A DNA stretch of 43,936 nt from Acidimicrobiales bacterium (lineage in GTDB: Bacteria > Actinomycetota > Acidimicrobiia > Acidimicrobiales > JAVJTC01), in contig JAVJTC010000043.1 in the NCBI GenBank assembly GCA_040219085.1, forward strand, positions 68,481 through 112,416. The letters run 5' to 3'. The notes under the pieces were generated by a model. It ran no database searches, had not been told where the DNA came from, and saw only the letters and a program-made list of their open reading frames with translations. Positions within the stretch are counted from its first letter, which is position 1; each line of letters begins with the position of its first letter. The translations under genes and the position numbers were made by a program. This document shows, one piece after another, positions 1 through 8,383 of this stretch.

Positions 1-50
1 GGTGCGCGACCCACGGTCACCGGCCCGCCGCGCGGCTCTCCCCTTTGCCT

Positions 51-911
51 TCAGGAGTCTCCGGAGAGCACCACACCCATGTTGTCGATGAGGCGGGCGC
101 GGCCGACCCTGGCCGCGACGAGGAGCCGCACCGATCCCGACAGGGTCGCCGGCTCCCGCAACGTGGTCGCGTCGACCACGGCCACGTAGTCGGGCGTGTC
201 GACGAGTGGCTCCGTCGCGAGAACCGAGTCGACGACCGCGCGCACGGCCCCGGGGTCTCGCTCACCGGCTTCGACCGCCGCCACTCCCGCGGCGAGCGCC
301 CGGTTGAGAACGGCCGCCGCGCGCCGCTGTGGGGCGTCGAGATAGACGTTGCGGCTCGACATCGCGAGCCCGTCGGCTTCCCGCACGATCGGACAGCCGA
401 CGATCGTGGCGGGGAGGTCCAGGTCGGTGGCCATCCGCCGTATCACCGCGAGCTGTTGCCAGTCCTTCTCGCCGAAGTAGGCCCGACAGCTCCCGGCGAT
501 CGACAACAACTTGGTCACGACCGTCGCGACCCCGTCGAAATGCCCGGGCCGGTACTCGCCTTCCAGCGGCCCCGACACGCCACCGACGCTCACCGTCGTC
601 TCGATCGGGCGGGGGTACATCTCCGAGACCGAAGGGGCGAACACGGCGTTGGCGCCCGCCGCGGCGCAGGCGGCCCGGTCGCGATCGAGGTCCCGGGGAT
701 AGGCCTCGAGATCGTCGTCAGGGGCGAACTGCAGCGGGTTGACGAAGATCGTCACGACGGTGAGGTTGCATTCCCGCACGGACCGTCGCACCAGGCTGAT
801 GTGTCCGTCGTGCAGGTAGCCCATCGTCGGGACCACACCGATCGTCGCACCGTCCGCACGCGCCTCGTCGAGCCAGACGCGCAGCGCCTGCTTCGTCTCG
901 AAGGTCCTCAT
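51..911 (-). CDS. panC: Pantothenate synthetase (pantoate-beta-alanine ligase)
   Basis: PanC condenses pantoate with beta-alanine using ATP, the last step of pantothenate (coenzyme A precursor) synthesis in the cytosol. The 286-residue product has the usual family length. It carries the nucleotide-binding motif PTMGYLHDGHISLVR near residue 28, then FVNPLQF, GHFDGVATVV, YFGEKDWQQL and the SSRNVYL loop, all at the expected places. The ATG overlaps the stop of the preceding DUF2520 gene in an ATGA junction, so it is the last visible cistron of the folate/pantothenate operon and is probably translationally coupled. The same gene order (folK ... DUF2520-panC) is known in mycobacteria. No missing residue was noticed. 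Function is close to certain. Confidence 0.97.
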   Translation of the reverse strand: MRTFETKQALRVWLDEARADGATIGVVPTMGYLHDGHISLVRRSVRECNLTVVTIFVNPLQFAPDDDLEAYPRDLDRDRAACAAAGANAVFAPSVSEMYPRPIETTVSVGGVSGPLEGEYRPGHFDGVATVVTKLLSIAGSCRAYFGEKDWQQLAVIRRMATDLDLPATIVGCPIVREADGLAMSSRNVYLDAPQRRAAAVLNRALAAGVAAVEAGERDPGAVRAVVDSVLATEPLVDTPDYVAVVDATTLREPATLSGSVRLLVAARVGRARLIDNMGVVLSGDS

Positions 912-1642
912 CCTCGCTCCCCTCCGGAGGTGCCGCCCGCCAGTCGTCGGGCCTCGGCGACCATCGCCTCGTAGCCGGGCCGTTCGTCGAAGGGCAGAGC
1001 CGCGAGATGACGTCGGATCGTATCGACATCACCGCGCGCGGCTGGCCCCGTGAGCGCCGCGGCCGGACCGACTTCGCCCACGTTCGCCACCGTCCCGGCG
1101 ACGAGGTCCAGGTAGGCCTCGAACGGGACGCCGACGATTTCGGCCAGCCTCTCGACCTGACCGAGGAGCGCCACCAGATGATTCGACGCGACACACGCGG
1201 CGGCGTGGTAGAGGACACGATGCTCATCGGAGACCTCGACGGTGCGTCCGCCCAGATCATCGACGACCGCACCCGCCAGGGGGTCCCCCGCCACGGCGAA
1301 GATGCCGCCTCCGAGCAACAGGCGCGCGCCCGCCTCTGGATCCGGGAGACTCATCAGCGGGTGGAGCGCTCCCCGCCGCGGGTGGCCGGCGAGGACGCCG
1401 AGACCCAGTGAACCTGCCACGTGGGCGACGACCGTCTCGGGGTCCGGCTCGATCGTGGCCGCCGTGACCGCGACCGCCGCGTCAGGCGTGGCGATCAGCA
1501 CGAGATCGACGTCGCTCGCGGCATCTCGCGGGTCGTCGTCCCTACCGAGGACGCCGACGACGCTCCAGCCCACCGATCCGAGAGCCAGCGCGAACGCGCC
1601 GCCCGCACGACCGCCCCCGACGATGCGTACGCGACGTCTCAC
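908..1642 (-). CDS. Rossmann-fold DUF2520 protein
   Basis: This 244-residue protein starts with an NAD(P)-binding glycine motif (RIVGGGRAGGAFA) and continues into an alpha-helical DUF2520-type region with the signature HPLMSLPDPEAGARLLLGG and HAAACVASNHLVALL. The fold resembles ketopantoate reductase and pyrroline-5-carboxylate reductase, so an oxidoreductase role is plausible. Its place directly before panC, as in mycobacteria, suggests a step linked to pantothenate supply, possibly ketopantoate reduction; that is inference. The start is taken at the GTG that overlaps the folK stop (GTGA). The open frame continues about 59 codons further upstream, but that part is Arg-rich antisense-like sequence inside folK. 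Confidence 0.85.
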   Translation of the reverse strand: MRRRVRIVGGGRAGGAFALALGSVGWSVVGVLGRDDDPRDAASDVDLVLIATPDAAVAVTAATIEPDPETVVAHVAGSLGLGVLAGHPRRGALHPLMSLPDPEAGARLLLGGGIFAVAGDPLAGAVVDDLGGRTVEVSDEHRVLYHAAACVASNHLVALLGQVERLAEIVGVPFEAYLDLVAGTVANVGEVGPAAALTGPAARGDVDTIRRHLAALPFDERPGYEAMVAEARRLAGGTSGGERG

Positions 1643-2103
1643 CCGTGAGCGAGCGATTCCAGCGGCCCCAATCTCACGACGGCCGCGGACTCGGAGGGCC
1701 AGTCGGTGGCGAGATCGGGGGCGACATCGCGCACGGGGATCATGACGAAGGCCCGCTCGGTCATCCGGGGATGCGGGACGACGAGATCGTCGGAGTCGAC
1801 GGTCTCGCCGTCGACCCACAAGATGTCGACATCGAGGGTACGTGGCCCCCAGTGGACCTCACGGCGGCGGCTCGCGGCCTGCTCGAGACGGCGGGCGACA
1901 CCGAGGAGTTCACGCGCCGACAGGTCGGTCTCCAACAGGGCGACCATGTTGAGGTAGGGGCCCTGGCGGTCGGGCCCACCGACGGGGGCCGTCTCGAAGA
2001 CGTCGGAGGTGGCGACCACGTCGGGCATCGACGCGAGGGCGTCGGCCAGATGCCCGCGCCTGTCACCGAGATTCGAGCCGAGAGCGAGAAGGGCCCTCGT
2101 CAC
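1639..2103 (-). CDS. folK: 6-hydroxymethyl-dihydropterin pyrophosphokinase
   Basis: FolK transfers pyrophosphate from ATP to 6-hydroxymethyl-7,8-dihydropterin in folate synthesis. The 154-residue protein shows ALGSNLGDR at the N-terminus, the PYLNMV segment, the substrate/ATP motif HWGPRTLDVDIL around residue 85 and the closing VPHPRM..RAFVMIPV motif. These are complete and in family order. The GTG start overlaps the folB stop (GTGA), and its own stop overlaps the next start, so it is translated within a tightly coupled operon. The neighbours folB and panC fit B-vitamin biosynthesis. Confidence 0.96.
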   Translation of the reverse strand: MTRALLALGSNLGDRRGHLADALASMPDVVATSDVFETAPVGGPDRQGPYLNMVALLETDLSARELLGVARRLEQAASRRREVHWGPRTLDVDILWVDGETVDSDDLVVPHPRMTERAFVMIPVRDVAPDLATDWPSESAAVVRLGPLESLAHG

Positions 2104-2465
2104 GGTCGGTCCCGGGTGATCCTCACACCGGTCGTCGCCACGTCGTGGGGCAGCGGGGGCCGGACCTTGCGCACCTCGACGGTGACCTCGCTCACGCGCT
2201 CATCGACAAGGACGACCTCGGCGATCACCGCGGCCAACCGCTCGAGGAGCGTGACGTGGCCTGTCGTCACCCGCTCCACCACTGCGGCGGTGAGTTCCCC
2301 GTAATCGATCGTGTCCGCCAGATCGTCGGTCTCCGACGCTCGGGCCATGTCCGTGAACACGTCGAGGTCGATGTCGAAGGGCTGAGGCCGTTCGTGCTCC
2401 TCGGGGAGGGCGCCGCAACGGGCGAGGACCCGCAGGTCCCGTATGAGGATGGCGTCGCCCATCAC
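2100..2465 (-). CDS. folB: Dihydroneopterin aldolase
   Basis: FolB cleaves 7,8-dihydroneopterin to 6-hydroxymethyl-dihydropterin and glycolaldehyde, feeding FolK. The 121-residue product has the usual length. Recognisable are GALPEEHERPQPF near residue 19, the DTIDYGEL substrate-binding tyrosine near residue 54, and the catalytic-lysine segment EVRKVRPPL near residue 100. Two start codons lie in tandem (GTG then ATG at 2462) and I cannot decide between them; neither has a clear ribosome site. The gene follows the pseudophosphatase-like gene by about 10 nt and overlaps folK by 4 nt. Confidence 0.95.
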   Translation of the reverse strand: MMGDAILIRDLRVLARCGALPEEHERPQPFDIDLDVFTDMARASETDDLADTIDYGELTAAVVERVTTGHVTLLERLAAVIAEVVLVDERVSEVTVEVRKVRPPLPHDVATTGVRITRDRP

Positions 2466-2475
2466 AAACAGGAGG

Positions 2476-2991
2476 TCAGTCGCCCGCGCGGGCGATCAGC
2501 CGGGAGCTGCGCGAGACGATCGCCCGCCCGGTCGGACCCATCTGTCGTTCCAGCAGGCGCTCCACGATCGTGATCGCCTCGTGCTCGACCTTTACGATCC
2601 CGTGCCAGACGAGCAGGCCGGCCAGCAGACCAGCGAGGCCGTCGTCGACCGACTGACGGTGCACGAGGACGCGGCGTCCCTGATGCAGGTTCTCACCGAC
2701 CAGCGTGAAGAAGCGGCGCAGCGTCTCGGTGGACGGTTCCGGCATCGGCACCGGACAGTGGATCGCACCCACGTCGAGCTCGGAATAGTTGTGGAGGTTG
2801 GATGGCGCGTTGATGAGGGAGACGACGGGGTCGAAGCCGTTCTCGCGGATCCAGATGATCTCCTCGGTACGACGCACCCGGCGGTGGCTCTCGCCGTAGC
2901 CCCCCGGACGTTCACAGACCGCCAGGCGATCCTTGATCACCCAGTGGAAGTTGCGGGGCACGATCCCTTCGGCCCACTTTCCCTTCACCAT
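2476..2991 (-). CDS. Protein-tyrosine-phosphatase-fold protein with lost catalytic loop
   Basis: This 171-residue protein resembles the dual-specificity/KAP-like phosphatase fold. The sequence before the loop (FDPVVSLINAPSNLHNYSEL, then IHCPVPMPEPS) and the helix after it (LAGLLAGLLVWHGI) follow the phosphatase layout. Where the HCx5R signature is expected the sequence reads HRQSVDDG, so both the nucleophilic Cys and the phosphate-binding Arg are missing. I infer a pseudophosphatase that binds a ligand or partner. The ATG start overlaps the preceding stop by 7 nt (ATGGTGA), and an upstream in-frame extension is rejected because it lies in the neighbour. It occupies the place where folE/folP lie in related actinobacteria. 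Fold assignment is moderate; function is unknown. Confidence 0.6.
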   Translation of the reverse strand: MVKGKWAEGIVPRNFHWVIKDRLAVCERPGGYGESHRRVRRTEEIIWIRENGFDPVVSLINAPSNLHNYSELDVGAIHCPVPMPEPSTETLRRFFTLVGENLHQGRRVLVHRQSVDDGLAGLLAGLLVWHGIVKVEHEAITIVERLLERQMGPTGRAIVSRSSRLIARAGD

Positions 2992-3323
2992 CGCGCAACC
3001 CCTCCACCGTCTGGCGTCAGAACCGACGCCGCAGCAGCGAGGTCGTCGGGGAGATCGGTCCGGACCTCGGCGCCACACGCCAGCGACCACACGCCGTCGA
3101 CCACGCGTTCGACGACATCTCCCGGTGCCCTCGGGTCCACGGCGACGAGATCGACCACGACCCGCTGCGAGATCCCCACGACGGTCTGGGGTAGGGCCGC
3201 CAGCGTCGACACGCCCACCGGCGCTACGAGGAGAACATCTTCGCCACCCGGTTCCGCGGCGGGTGCCACGAGGGCGCCCGCGCGGCTCTGGCAGGCGTCG
3301 AGGCGCAGTACAGGGGCCGTCAC
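2985..3323 (-). CDS. Uncharacterized 112-residue protein, first gene of folate operon
   Basis: I do not recognise this protein. It is 112 residues, rich in Ala, Val and Asp, with no signal peptide or membrane segment. Its C-terminal half (VVERVVDGVWSLACGAEV, then RTDLPDDLAAAASVL) loosely recalls the last helices of dihydropteroate synthase, where an Ala-rich helix is followed by a Gly-Ala-x-hydrophobic strand and an Arg-Thr/Val-His-Asp motif; the His is absent here. That resemblance is weak. The GTG start at 3323 is chosen because a TAGAAT hexamer ends 7 nt before it, the leaderless pattern seen throughout the window. It opens the operon that runs to panC. Confidence 0.6.
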   Translation of the reverse strand: MTAPVLRLDACQSRAGALVAPAAEPGGEDVLLVAPVGVSTLAALPQTVVGISQRVVVDLVAVDPRAPGDVVERVVDGVWSLACGAEVRTDLPDDLAAAASVLTPDGGGVARW

Positions 3324-3330
3324 GCGGCGG

Positions 3331-3336
3331 ATTCTA
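3331..3336 (-). promoter_or_regulatory. -10 element of folate/pantothenate operon (leaderless)
   Basis: TAGAAT on the minus strand is followed by 7 nt and a GTG, so transcription probably starts at or next to the start codon. No good -35 hexamer is visible. Confidence 0.65.
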
Positions 3337-3361
3337 CCGCTTCGGTGGCTCGGCTCCCGTG

Positions 3362-3385
3362 ACCGCCGCAAAGAGATACGGCGGT
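3362..3385 (-). terminator. Possible hairpin after ftsH
   Basis: ACCGCCG and CGGCGGT form a 7-bp stem with a 10-nt loop just downstream of the ftsH stop. There is no T-tract, so this is only a candidate terminator or mRNA end-stabilising hairpin. Confidence 0.3.
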
Positions 3386-3389
3386 GGGA

Positions 3390-5345
3390 TCAACCCCGGT
3401 TGGTCGGTCGCTCACCCCGGTCGGAGTGACCGATGTCCTCCGAGAGCATCGGCGATGTGTCGAGGATCGCGGTTGACTCCTCGGGCACGCCGGAACGGTG
3501 GTGATCGCCGAGGGTCTGACGGTCCCAGGACTCGAGACCCTCGAATATCTCCGCCAGATCCTCCTCGTCGAGGGTCTCGTGCTCGATGAGCGCCGCGGCG
3601 AGGTCGTTCAGCGCGCCCCGGTGGGTCACGAGGATGGCCCGCGCCTCACGATGCGCGATGTCCACGAGTTCGGCGACCTCGGAATCGATCACCGACGCGA
3701 CCTCCTCGGAGTAGTCGCGGTCGTGACCGACCTCCTTGCCGAGGAACACCTCGTCACGGCGGGCCCCGAGTCTGCGGGGGCCGATCCTCTCGGACATGCC
3801 GTGTTCGGCGACCATGGTCCGGGCGAGCTTCGTCACCCGGTCGATGTCGTCGGCGGCGCCCGTCGTCGGGTCACCGAACACCATCTCCTCAGCCGCCCGG
3901 CCGCCGAGGAGCATCGCCATCTCGTCGCGGAGCTCGGACCGTGACTTGAGGTACCTGTCCTCTACCGGCAACGAAAGCGTCCAGCCCAGCGCCCGGCCCC
4001 GCGAGACGATCGACACCTTGTGGATCGGGTCGGTGTTCTGGAGGATGTGGCCGACGAGCGCGTGTCCGGCCTCGTGGAACGCGACGATGCGCCGCTCGCG
4101 TTCCGACATCACCCGGTTCTTGCGCTCGGGACCGGCGATGACCCTGTCGATTGCGGCCTCGAGGTCGACGGTCTCGATGATCTGGCTGCCGCGCCGAGCG
4201 GCGAGGAGCGCTGATTCGTTCATGAGATTCGCGAGGTCGGCGCCGGTGAAACCGGGCGTGCGCCGCGCGACGGTCTCCAGATCGACGTCGTCGCCCAGAG
4301 GCTTGGTCGCGCCGTGCACGTCGAGAATCGACCGACGCCCCAGAAGGTCGGGACGGTCGACGACGATCTGGCGATCGAAGCGGCCCGGACGCAGCAGCGC
4401 GGGGTCCAAGATGTCCGGGCGGTTCGTCGCTGCGATGAGGATGACACCCGTTGCGACGTCGAAACCGTCCATCTCGACGAGGAGCTGGTTGAGCGTCTGT
4501 TCGCGTTCGTCGTGACCGCCGCCGACGCCGGCGCCACGATGACGGCCGACAGCGTCGATCTCGTCGACGAAGACGATGGCGGGCGCGGCCTCCTTCGCCT
4601 GGGCGAAGAGGTCCCTGACCCGGCTCGCGCCGACACCGACGAACATCTCGACGAAGTCCGAGCCGCTCAGCGAGAAGAACGGAACACCGGCCTCTCCGGC
4701 CACCGCACGTGCGAGCAGGGTCTTACCCGTGCCGGGCGGACCGTAGAGAAGAACACCCTTGGGGATCTTGGCGCCCATGGCGAGGAACCGCTGCGGGTTC
4801 GACAGGAAGTCCTTGATCTCCTGGAGCTCCTCGACCGCTTCGTCCGCGCCGGCGACGTCGCTGAAACCGACCGTCGGTTCGTCGGCGGAGATCTTGCGCG
4901 CCTGGGTCTTGCCCATGCGGAACAGCCCGCCGCCGCTGCTCTGCATCTTCTTGAAGATCACCAGGAAGACCGTCAACAAGACGAGGACGGGCAGCAGGGA
5001 CAGGAACACCCCCAGCAGCAGTGACCCACCGGCGTTGCTGATGCGGGTCTCGACCCCGGCGTCGATGAGGTCCTCCGTCAGCTCGTCGCCGAACTCCCGG
5101 GGGTAGGTGACGCGGAACAGGGTGCCGTCGTCCAGCTCCCCCGTGATCACGCTGGCCCGGTCGTCGATCGTGACGGCATCCACGTCGGCGTCGGCTATGG
5201 CGGTCCGGAACTCGTTGAGGGTCAACGGGGTCCGGTCGACCCCGCCGTCGCGGAATCCGAACCACCAGAGACCGCCTGCGATCACCAGGCAGACCGCGAT
5301 GACGGTCCAGACCTGGCCGCGGGTGCGTGGCCGGAGGAGCTTCAC
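3390..5345 (-). CDS. ftsH: ATP-dependent zinc metalloprotease FtsH
   Basis: FtsH is a membrane-anchored hexameric AAA+ protease that degrades damaged membrane proteins and some regulators. The 651-residue product has a first membrane helix at about 12-31, an outside domain to about 105, a second helix at 107-131, Walker A GPPGTGKT at 202-209, Walker B IVFVDEID at about 257-264, the second-region-of-homology arginines around LLRPGRFD at 317-324, and the zinc motif HEAGH at 424-428 with a further acidic ligand in the [10 protein letters not shown] stretch. All active residues are present. The GTG start lies 7 nt after TAGCCT, pointing to a leaderless mRNA. The last 60 residues are a variable acidic tail. 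It sits between hpt and the folate operon, as in mycobacteria. Confidence 0.97.
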   Translation of the reverse strand: MKLLRPRTRGQVWTVIAVCLVIAGGLWWFGFRDGGVDRTPLTLNEFRTAIADADVDAVTIDDRASVITGELDDGTLFRVTYPREFGDELTEDLIDAGVETRISNAGGSLLLGVFLSLLPVLVLLTVFLVIFKKMQSSGGGLFRMGKTQARKISADEPTVGFSDVAGADEAVEELQEIKDFLSNPQRFLAMGAKIPKGVLLYGPPGTGKTLLARAVAGEAGVPFFSLSGSDFVEMFVGVGASRVRDLFAQAKEAAPAIVFVDEIDAVGRHRGAGVGGGHDEREQTLNQLLVEMDGFDVATGVILIAATNRPDILDPALLRPGRFDRQIVVDRPDLLGRRSILDVHGATKPLGDDVDLETVARRTPGFTGADLANLMNESALLAARRGSQIIETVDLEAAIDRVIAGPERKNRVMSERERRIVAFHEAGHALVGHILQNTDPIHKVSIVSRGRALGWTLSLPVEDRYLKSRSELRDEMAMLLGGRAAEEMVFGDPTTGAADDIDRVTKLARTMVAEHGMSERIGPRRLGARRDEVFLGKEVGHDRDYSEEVASVIDSEVAELVDIAHREARAILVTHRGALNDLAAALIEHETLDEEDLAEIFEGLESWDRQTLGDHHRSGVPEESTAILDTSPMLSEDIGHSDRGERPTNRG

Positions 5346-5352
5346 GGTCGCG

Positions 5353-5358
5353 AGGCTA
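5353..5358 (-). promoter_or_regulatory. -10 element of ftsH (leaderless)
   Basis: TAGCCT lies 7 nt before the GTG start codon of ftsH. This supports the GTG start and transcription independent of the hpt operon. Confidence 0.6.
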
Positions 5359-5441
5359 CCGGTCGGCCGTGACCGAACCCCGGCGGTGGCCGCCGAATGG
5401 GTCGCTCGGACGACCCGGCTCGCAGGATGGCCGGATCGACT

Positions 5442-5984
5442 TCACAGCGGGTCGTACGAGCGGATATCCGGGAGATTCCGGAACCGTTCCGCCACGTCGA
5501 GGCCGTACCCGACGACGAAGTCCGGCGGGACCTCGAAGCCGACGTAGGCGAGCTCGTTGCTCGTCTCCTGTCGGCCCTCGCGCACGAGCAGCGCACAGAT
5601 CTCGAGCGACGCCGGGTTGCGGGCCCAGAGGTTGCGGCGGACATAGGCGAGCGTCAGTCCGCTGTCCACGATGTCCTCCACGAGGATCACGTCGCGATCG
5701 CCGAGGTCGAGATCGAGATCCTTGACGATCCGTACGACGCCCGAGCTCTTCGTCGACTCGCCGTAGGACGACACCGCCATGAAGTCCATCTCGACGGGCA
5801 GGTCGATCGCCCGCGCGAGGTCGGCCATGAACATGAAGGCGCCCTTGAGGACACCAACCAGCAGCGGGGCCCGCCCGGAATAGTCGCGGGTGATCTCCTC
5901 GCCGAGTTCGCTGATCCGGCCGCTGATCACCTCGGCGGGCAACAGGACGGGTCCGGGGTCGGGTGGGGGATGTGAGGTGTTCAC
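5442..5984 (-). CDS. hpt: Hypoxanthine (guanine) phosphoribosyltransferase
   Basis: Hpt salvages hypoxanthine or guanine with PRPP to give IMP or GMP. The 180-residue protein contains the LLVGVLKGAFMFMADLAR segment, the flexible-loop SSYG, the PRPP-binding signature VILVEDIVDSGLTL near residue 100 and the C-terminal purine-binding region PDFVVGYGLDVAERFRNL. The GTG start overlaps the tilS stop (GTGA), the usual tilS-hpt coupling in many bacteria. A TAGGCT sequence 9 nt upstream could give an additional internal promoter, but the overlap argues mainly for operon expression. Confidence 0.96.
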   Translation of the reverse strand: MNTSHPPPDPGPVLLPAEVISGRISELGEEITRDYSGRAPLLVGVLKGAFMFMADLARAIDLPVEMDFMAVSSYGESTKSSGVVRIVKDLDLDLGDRDVILVEDIVDSGLTLAYVRRNLWARNPASLEICALLVREGRQETSNELAYVGFEVPPDFVVGYGLDVAERFRNLPDIRSYDPL

Positions 5985-6895
5985 GGATCGACGAGCCTAC
6001 CGGTCCGGGTCTCGATGATCCGGAGTTCCCCCGCCGTGCGCGCCACGCTGCGGCCGTCACCGATCTCGGTCGCCCGCCAGGTCCCGCGGGCGACGTCGAG
6101 AACCCGGTCCACAGTGGCGAGGTCGGGTCCGTAGCCGTCAGCTGTGGTCTCCATGATCCAGCGACGCACCGCAGCGCGCGCGACCGCCCGGGGCTCGCAG
6201 GTCAGGGCCGCGGCGTCGGTCGGGTCGACCGCGCCGCCGAGGTGATCGGCGAGCGCCGCCAGTTCGGCACTGAGCTCGGCATGGCGCACGATCGCTGCGA
6301 CGACGTCACGACCTGCGACGTCGTCGAGAAGGGGCAACACCTCGTGGCGGACCCTGTTGCGGGTGAAGGCCGGGTCGTCGTTGGTCGGGTCGTGCCGGGG
6401 TTCTATGCCGAGCTCCGCACACAGGGCGCGTGTCTGGGACCTGCGTAGTCCGATGAGCGGATGACGCGCCGACCCGATCATCGGTGACGTACCGGCGGGT
6501 CCCGCTCCCCGCAGGAGATTCCACAGCACGGTCTCGGCGACGTCGTCGGCCGTGTGGCCGAAGAGCGCGTCGGGCCCCACGGCGGCGTGCCGGGCCGCAC
6601 GGGCACGCGCCTCGAGGTCGGGTCCGGGTTCGACGTTCGCCCGGTGCACGACGAACGCGACATCGAGGTCCTCGGCGAGGCTACGAACCGCGGCCGCATC
6701 GTCACCCGAGTCGGCGCGCAGCCCGTGGTCGACGTGGGCGATCGTGACGGTGAGGCCGGACGCCACCGCGAGGATGGCGAGCGAGACCGAGTCGGCTCCG
6801 CCGGAGACGGCACACACCACCCTCGAACCGGGTGCCGGGAAATGGCAACGGGACGCGAGGTCGCCGCAGGCGGCCCTCAGCGCCGCCGGGGTCAA
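5981..6895 (-). CDS. tilS: tRNA(Ile)-lysidine synthase
   Basis: TilS ligates lysine to C34 of tRNA-Ile(CAU) using ATP, changing its anticodon reading to AUA. The 304-residue protein has the N-type PP-loop SGGADS at about 31-36, the IAHVDHGLR strand, the GHTADDVAETVLWNLLRGAG segment and the RNRVRHEVLPLL motif. It is shorter than the E. coli form and seems to keep only a small domain after the catalytic core, as usual in actinobacteria. I place the start at a TTG forming a TTGA overlap with the metalloprotease stop; an ATG 16 codons upstream would overlap that gene by about 50 nt. Start confidence is moderate. Confidence 0.92.
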   Translation of the reverse strand: MTPAALRAACGDLASRCHFPAPGSRVVCAVSGGADSVSLAILAVASGLTVTIAHVDHGLRADSGDDAAAVRSLAEDLDVAFVVHRANVEPGPDLEARARAARHAAVGPDALFGHTADDVAETVLWNLLRGAGPAGTSPMIGSARHPLIGLRRSQTRALCAELGIEPRHDPTNDDPAFTRNRVRHEVLPLLDDVAGRDVVAAIVRHAELSAELAALADHLGGAVDPTDAAALTCEPRAVARAAVRRWIMETTADGYGPDLATVDRVLDVARGTWRATEIGDGRSVARTAGELRIIETRTGRLVDP

Positions 6896-7974
6896 CCCGC
6901 CAGGGCTGCGGGATCCGCCCCGGTGCGAATCCGCTCGATCCACAGCGCCGGCTCACGGATCTCGCTCATCGAGGGGAGGTTCTCGGGGCCCTCCCACGCA
7001 CGGTTGAGCAGCTCGGGCCCGCCGGCTTCCTCGACGGCGGCGATGAACGCCTCACCGGCGGCGTACTGGTTGAGCTTCGCCTCGATCCCGATGAGCTTCT
7101 GGAACAGGCGACTCACTCCGCGGGCGGAGTTGCGGCGACGGCGCAGGACCGATGCGAAACGTTCGGCGTTGGGGACGCGACCTTCACCCGCACGATCCAT
7201 CGTGACGTCACCGTGGCCCTCCAGAAGGCTCATCATCCCCGAGATCCGGTCGAGCACCTCGCGTTGGCGCTCGGTTGCGAGAAGGACGGCGAGACCGCCG
7301 TCGAGAGCGTCCTCTCCCCGCCGGCGTGCCTCGAGAATCTTCTTCGCGGCGTCGAGAAGTCGTTGCGGGTCAGGGTCGATCTCGTCGAGGGTCTCCTCCA
7401 CGAGGGAGAGGAAATATCCCCGTAGCCACGGCACCCCGGTGAACTGGGCGCGGTGGGTGGTCTCGTGCAGGGCCAACCAGAGACGGAACTCACGGGGCGG
7501 GAACCCGTGCTTGCGTTCGAGAGCCAGGATGTTCGGACCGACGTAGTAGACGATGTCCTGGTCGTCGGGCCGTTCTTCTTCGATGATGAGCAGGTCGTAC
7601 TGTCCGAGGACCCGCGTCGACATCCAGCCCAGGACGATGCCGACCTCGGCACCGCCCGCACGTCGGGTCAGACCGGCGAGAGGGCCCTGCTTGTCGAACT
7701 TCTCGGCCATCTTGTCGGTCAGCGGACGCAGGAGACGCTGGAACGAAGCGATGTTCGCTCCGATCCACATGGAGCGGTCGGCGACCCTCGCACGGGCCGG
7801 GCCCGCGTTGGACACAAGGCCTGTCTCCGCTGCGACGAGTTGCTCGGCCTCGGCCGTCAGCTCGTGGAAGTCGGCGACGAGCGTCTCGTGGTGGTAGGCG
7901 TCGGTGGCCTGCTCCCTGCGGGAGAAGCGCTCGGCGACGCGTTGTGCGAAATCCCAGTCGACGGGTGTCGTCAC
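6892..7974 (-). CDS. Zinc-dependent metalloprotease, DUF2342 / F420-biosynthesis-associated family
   Basis: This 360-residue protein belongs to the actinobacterial DUF2342 family, described as a zinc metallopeptidase that co-occurs with coenzyme F420 genes. The HETTH zinc motif lies at about 170-174 within REFRLWLALHETTHRAQF, and the segment VGPNILALERKHGFPP precedes it. No signal peptide or membrane helix is visible, so it is probably cytosolic. The substrate is unknown to me. It is coupled through GTGA to the small membrane-protein gene upstream and through TTGA to tilS downstream; the same tilS-DUF2342 pairing is found in mycobacteria. The family call is firm, the role uncertain. Confidence 0.88.
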   Translation of the reverse strand: MTTPVDWDFAQRVAERFSRREQATDAYHHETLVADFHELTAEAEQLVAAETGLVSNAGPARARVADRSMWIGANIASFQRLLRPLTDKMAEKFDKQGPLAGLTRRAGGAEVGIVLGWMSTRVLGQYDLLIIEEERPDDQDIVYYVGPNILALERKHGFPPREFRLWLALHETTHRAQFTGVPWLRGYFLSLVEETLDEIDPDPQRLLDAAKKILEARRRGEDALDGGLAVLLATERQREVLDRISGMMSLLEGHGDVTMDRAGEGRVPNAERFASVLRRRRNSARGVSRLFQKLIGIEAKLNQYAAGEAFIAAVEEAGGPELLNRAWEGPENLPSMSEIREPALWIERIRTGADPAALAG

Positions 7975-8123
7975 GACTTACGGGCCGCTCGCTGTCGCCG
8001 GTTCGGATACCGCTGCGACGACACGGACTTCAGATAGCCCACGATCGTCCCGAGGACGGCCAGCACGGCACCCGCCGCGAGGAGAGGGGCGATCCACCAG
8101 TGCCAGATGACTGCGATCAGCAT
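7971..8123 (-). CDS. Small single-span membrane protein
   Basis: This 50-residue protein has one hydrophobic segment (about residues 8-30, WIAPLLAAGAVLAVLGTIVG) followed by a strongly basic tail (YPNRRQRAARKS). I do not recognise a named family. The ATG at 8123 is chosen over an earlier in-frame codon because TAGGAT ends exactly 7 nt before it. It is the first cistron before the DUF2342 metalloprotease, coupled by a GTGA overlap, so it may act with that protease, for example by bringing it to the membrane. That role is inference only. Confidence 0.7.
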   Translation of the reverse strand: MLIAVIWHWWIAPLLAAGAVLAVLGTIVGYLKSVSSQRYPNRRQRAARKS

Positions 8124-8130
8124 GGGCGAC

Positions 8131-8136
8131 ATCCTA
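8131..8136 (-). promoter_or_regulatory. Promoter of small protein-DUF2342-tilS-hpt operon
   Basis: TAGGAT sits 7 nt before the ATG. Seventeen nt further upstream is GTGACG, a fair match to the -35 hexamer TTGACA. Together they make a convincing housekeeping promoter with a leaderless start. Confidence 0.7.
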
Positions 8137-8183
8137 GGGTCGCCGTCGTGCGCCGTCACACCCACACGGCCCCGGGCTCGATC

Positions 8184-8375
8184 TCATTCGTCGATGACCC
8201 GTCCACGCATCCGCTGGACGACCATCGGCTGGTGATGGGCGCAGTAGTCCAGGTCGTTGTAGATCGACAACCTGGTGCCGCAGTCCTCCTCGACACACAC
8301 CCGACCTTTCGCCGAACGCGGTGCCGTTCTGGTCTCGCTCGTGGGGCGCTCGCCCCGCACAGCTTCGTAGGCCAC
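8184..8375 (-). CDS. Small Cys/His (zinc-ribbon-like) protein
   Basis: This 63-residue product has the pattern C-x4-C near VCVEEDCGTRLS and C-x2-H in DYCAHHQP, consistent with binding one zinc. The first 25 residues look disordered and the C-terminus is basic then acidic (MRGRVIDE). I recognise it only as a small actinobacterial zinc-finger-like protein. The GTG start lies 8 nt after a GTT that is the -10 part of a GGAAT-N18-GTT promoter, the class recognised by SigR in Streptomyces. With the sigR/anti-sigma pair immediately upstream on the same strand, it is probably part of the thiol-stress response. What it binds is unknown. Confidence 0.6.
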   Translation of the reverse strand: MAYEAVRGERPTSETRTAPRSAKGRVCVEEDCGTRLSIYNDLDYCAHHQPMVVQRMRGRVIDE

Positions 8376-8383
8376 GGATGCGG

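Noticed and set aside
1-50. A possible gene beginning just left of panC (GTG near position 20 on the minus strand)
   Set aside because: Only about 20 bases are available; nothing can be supported.
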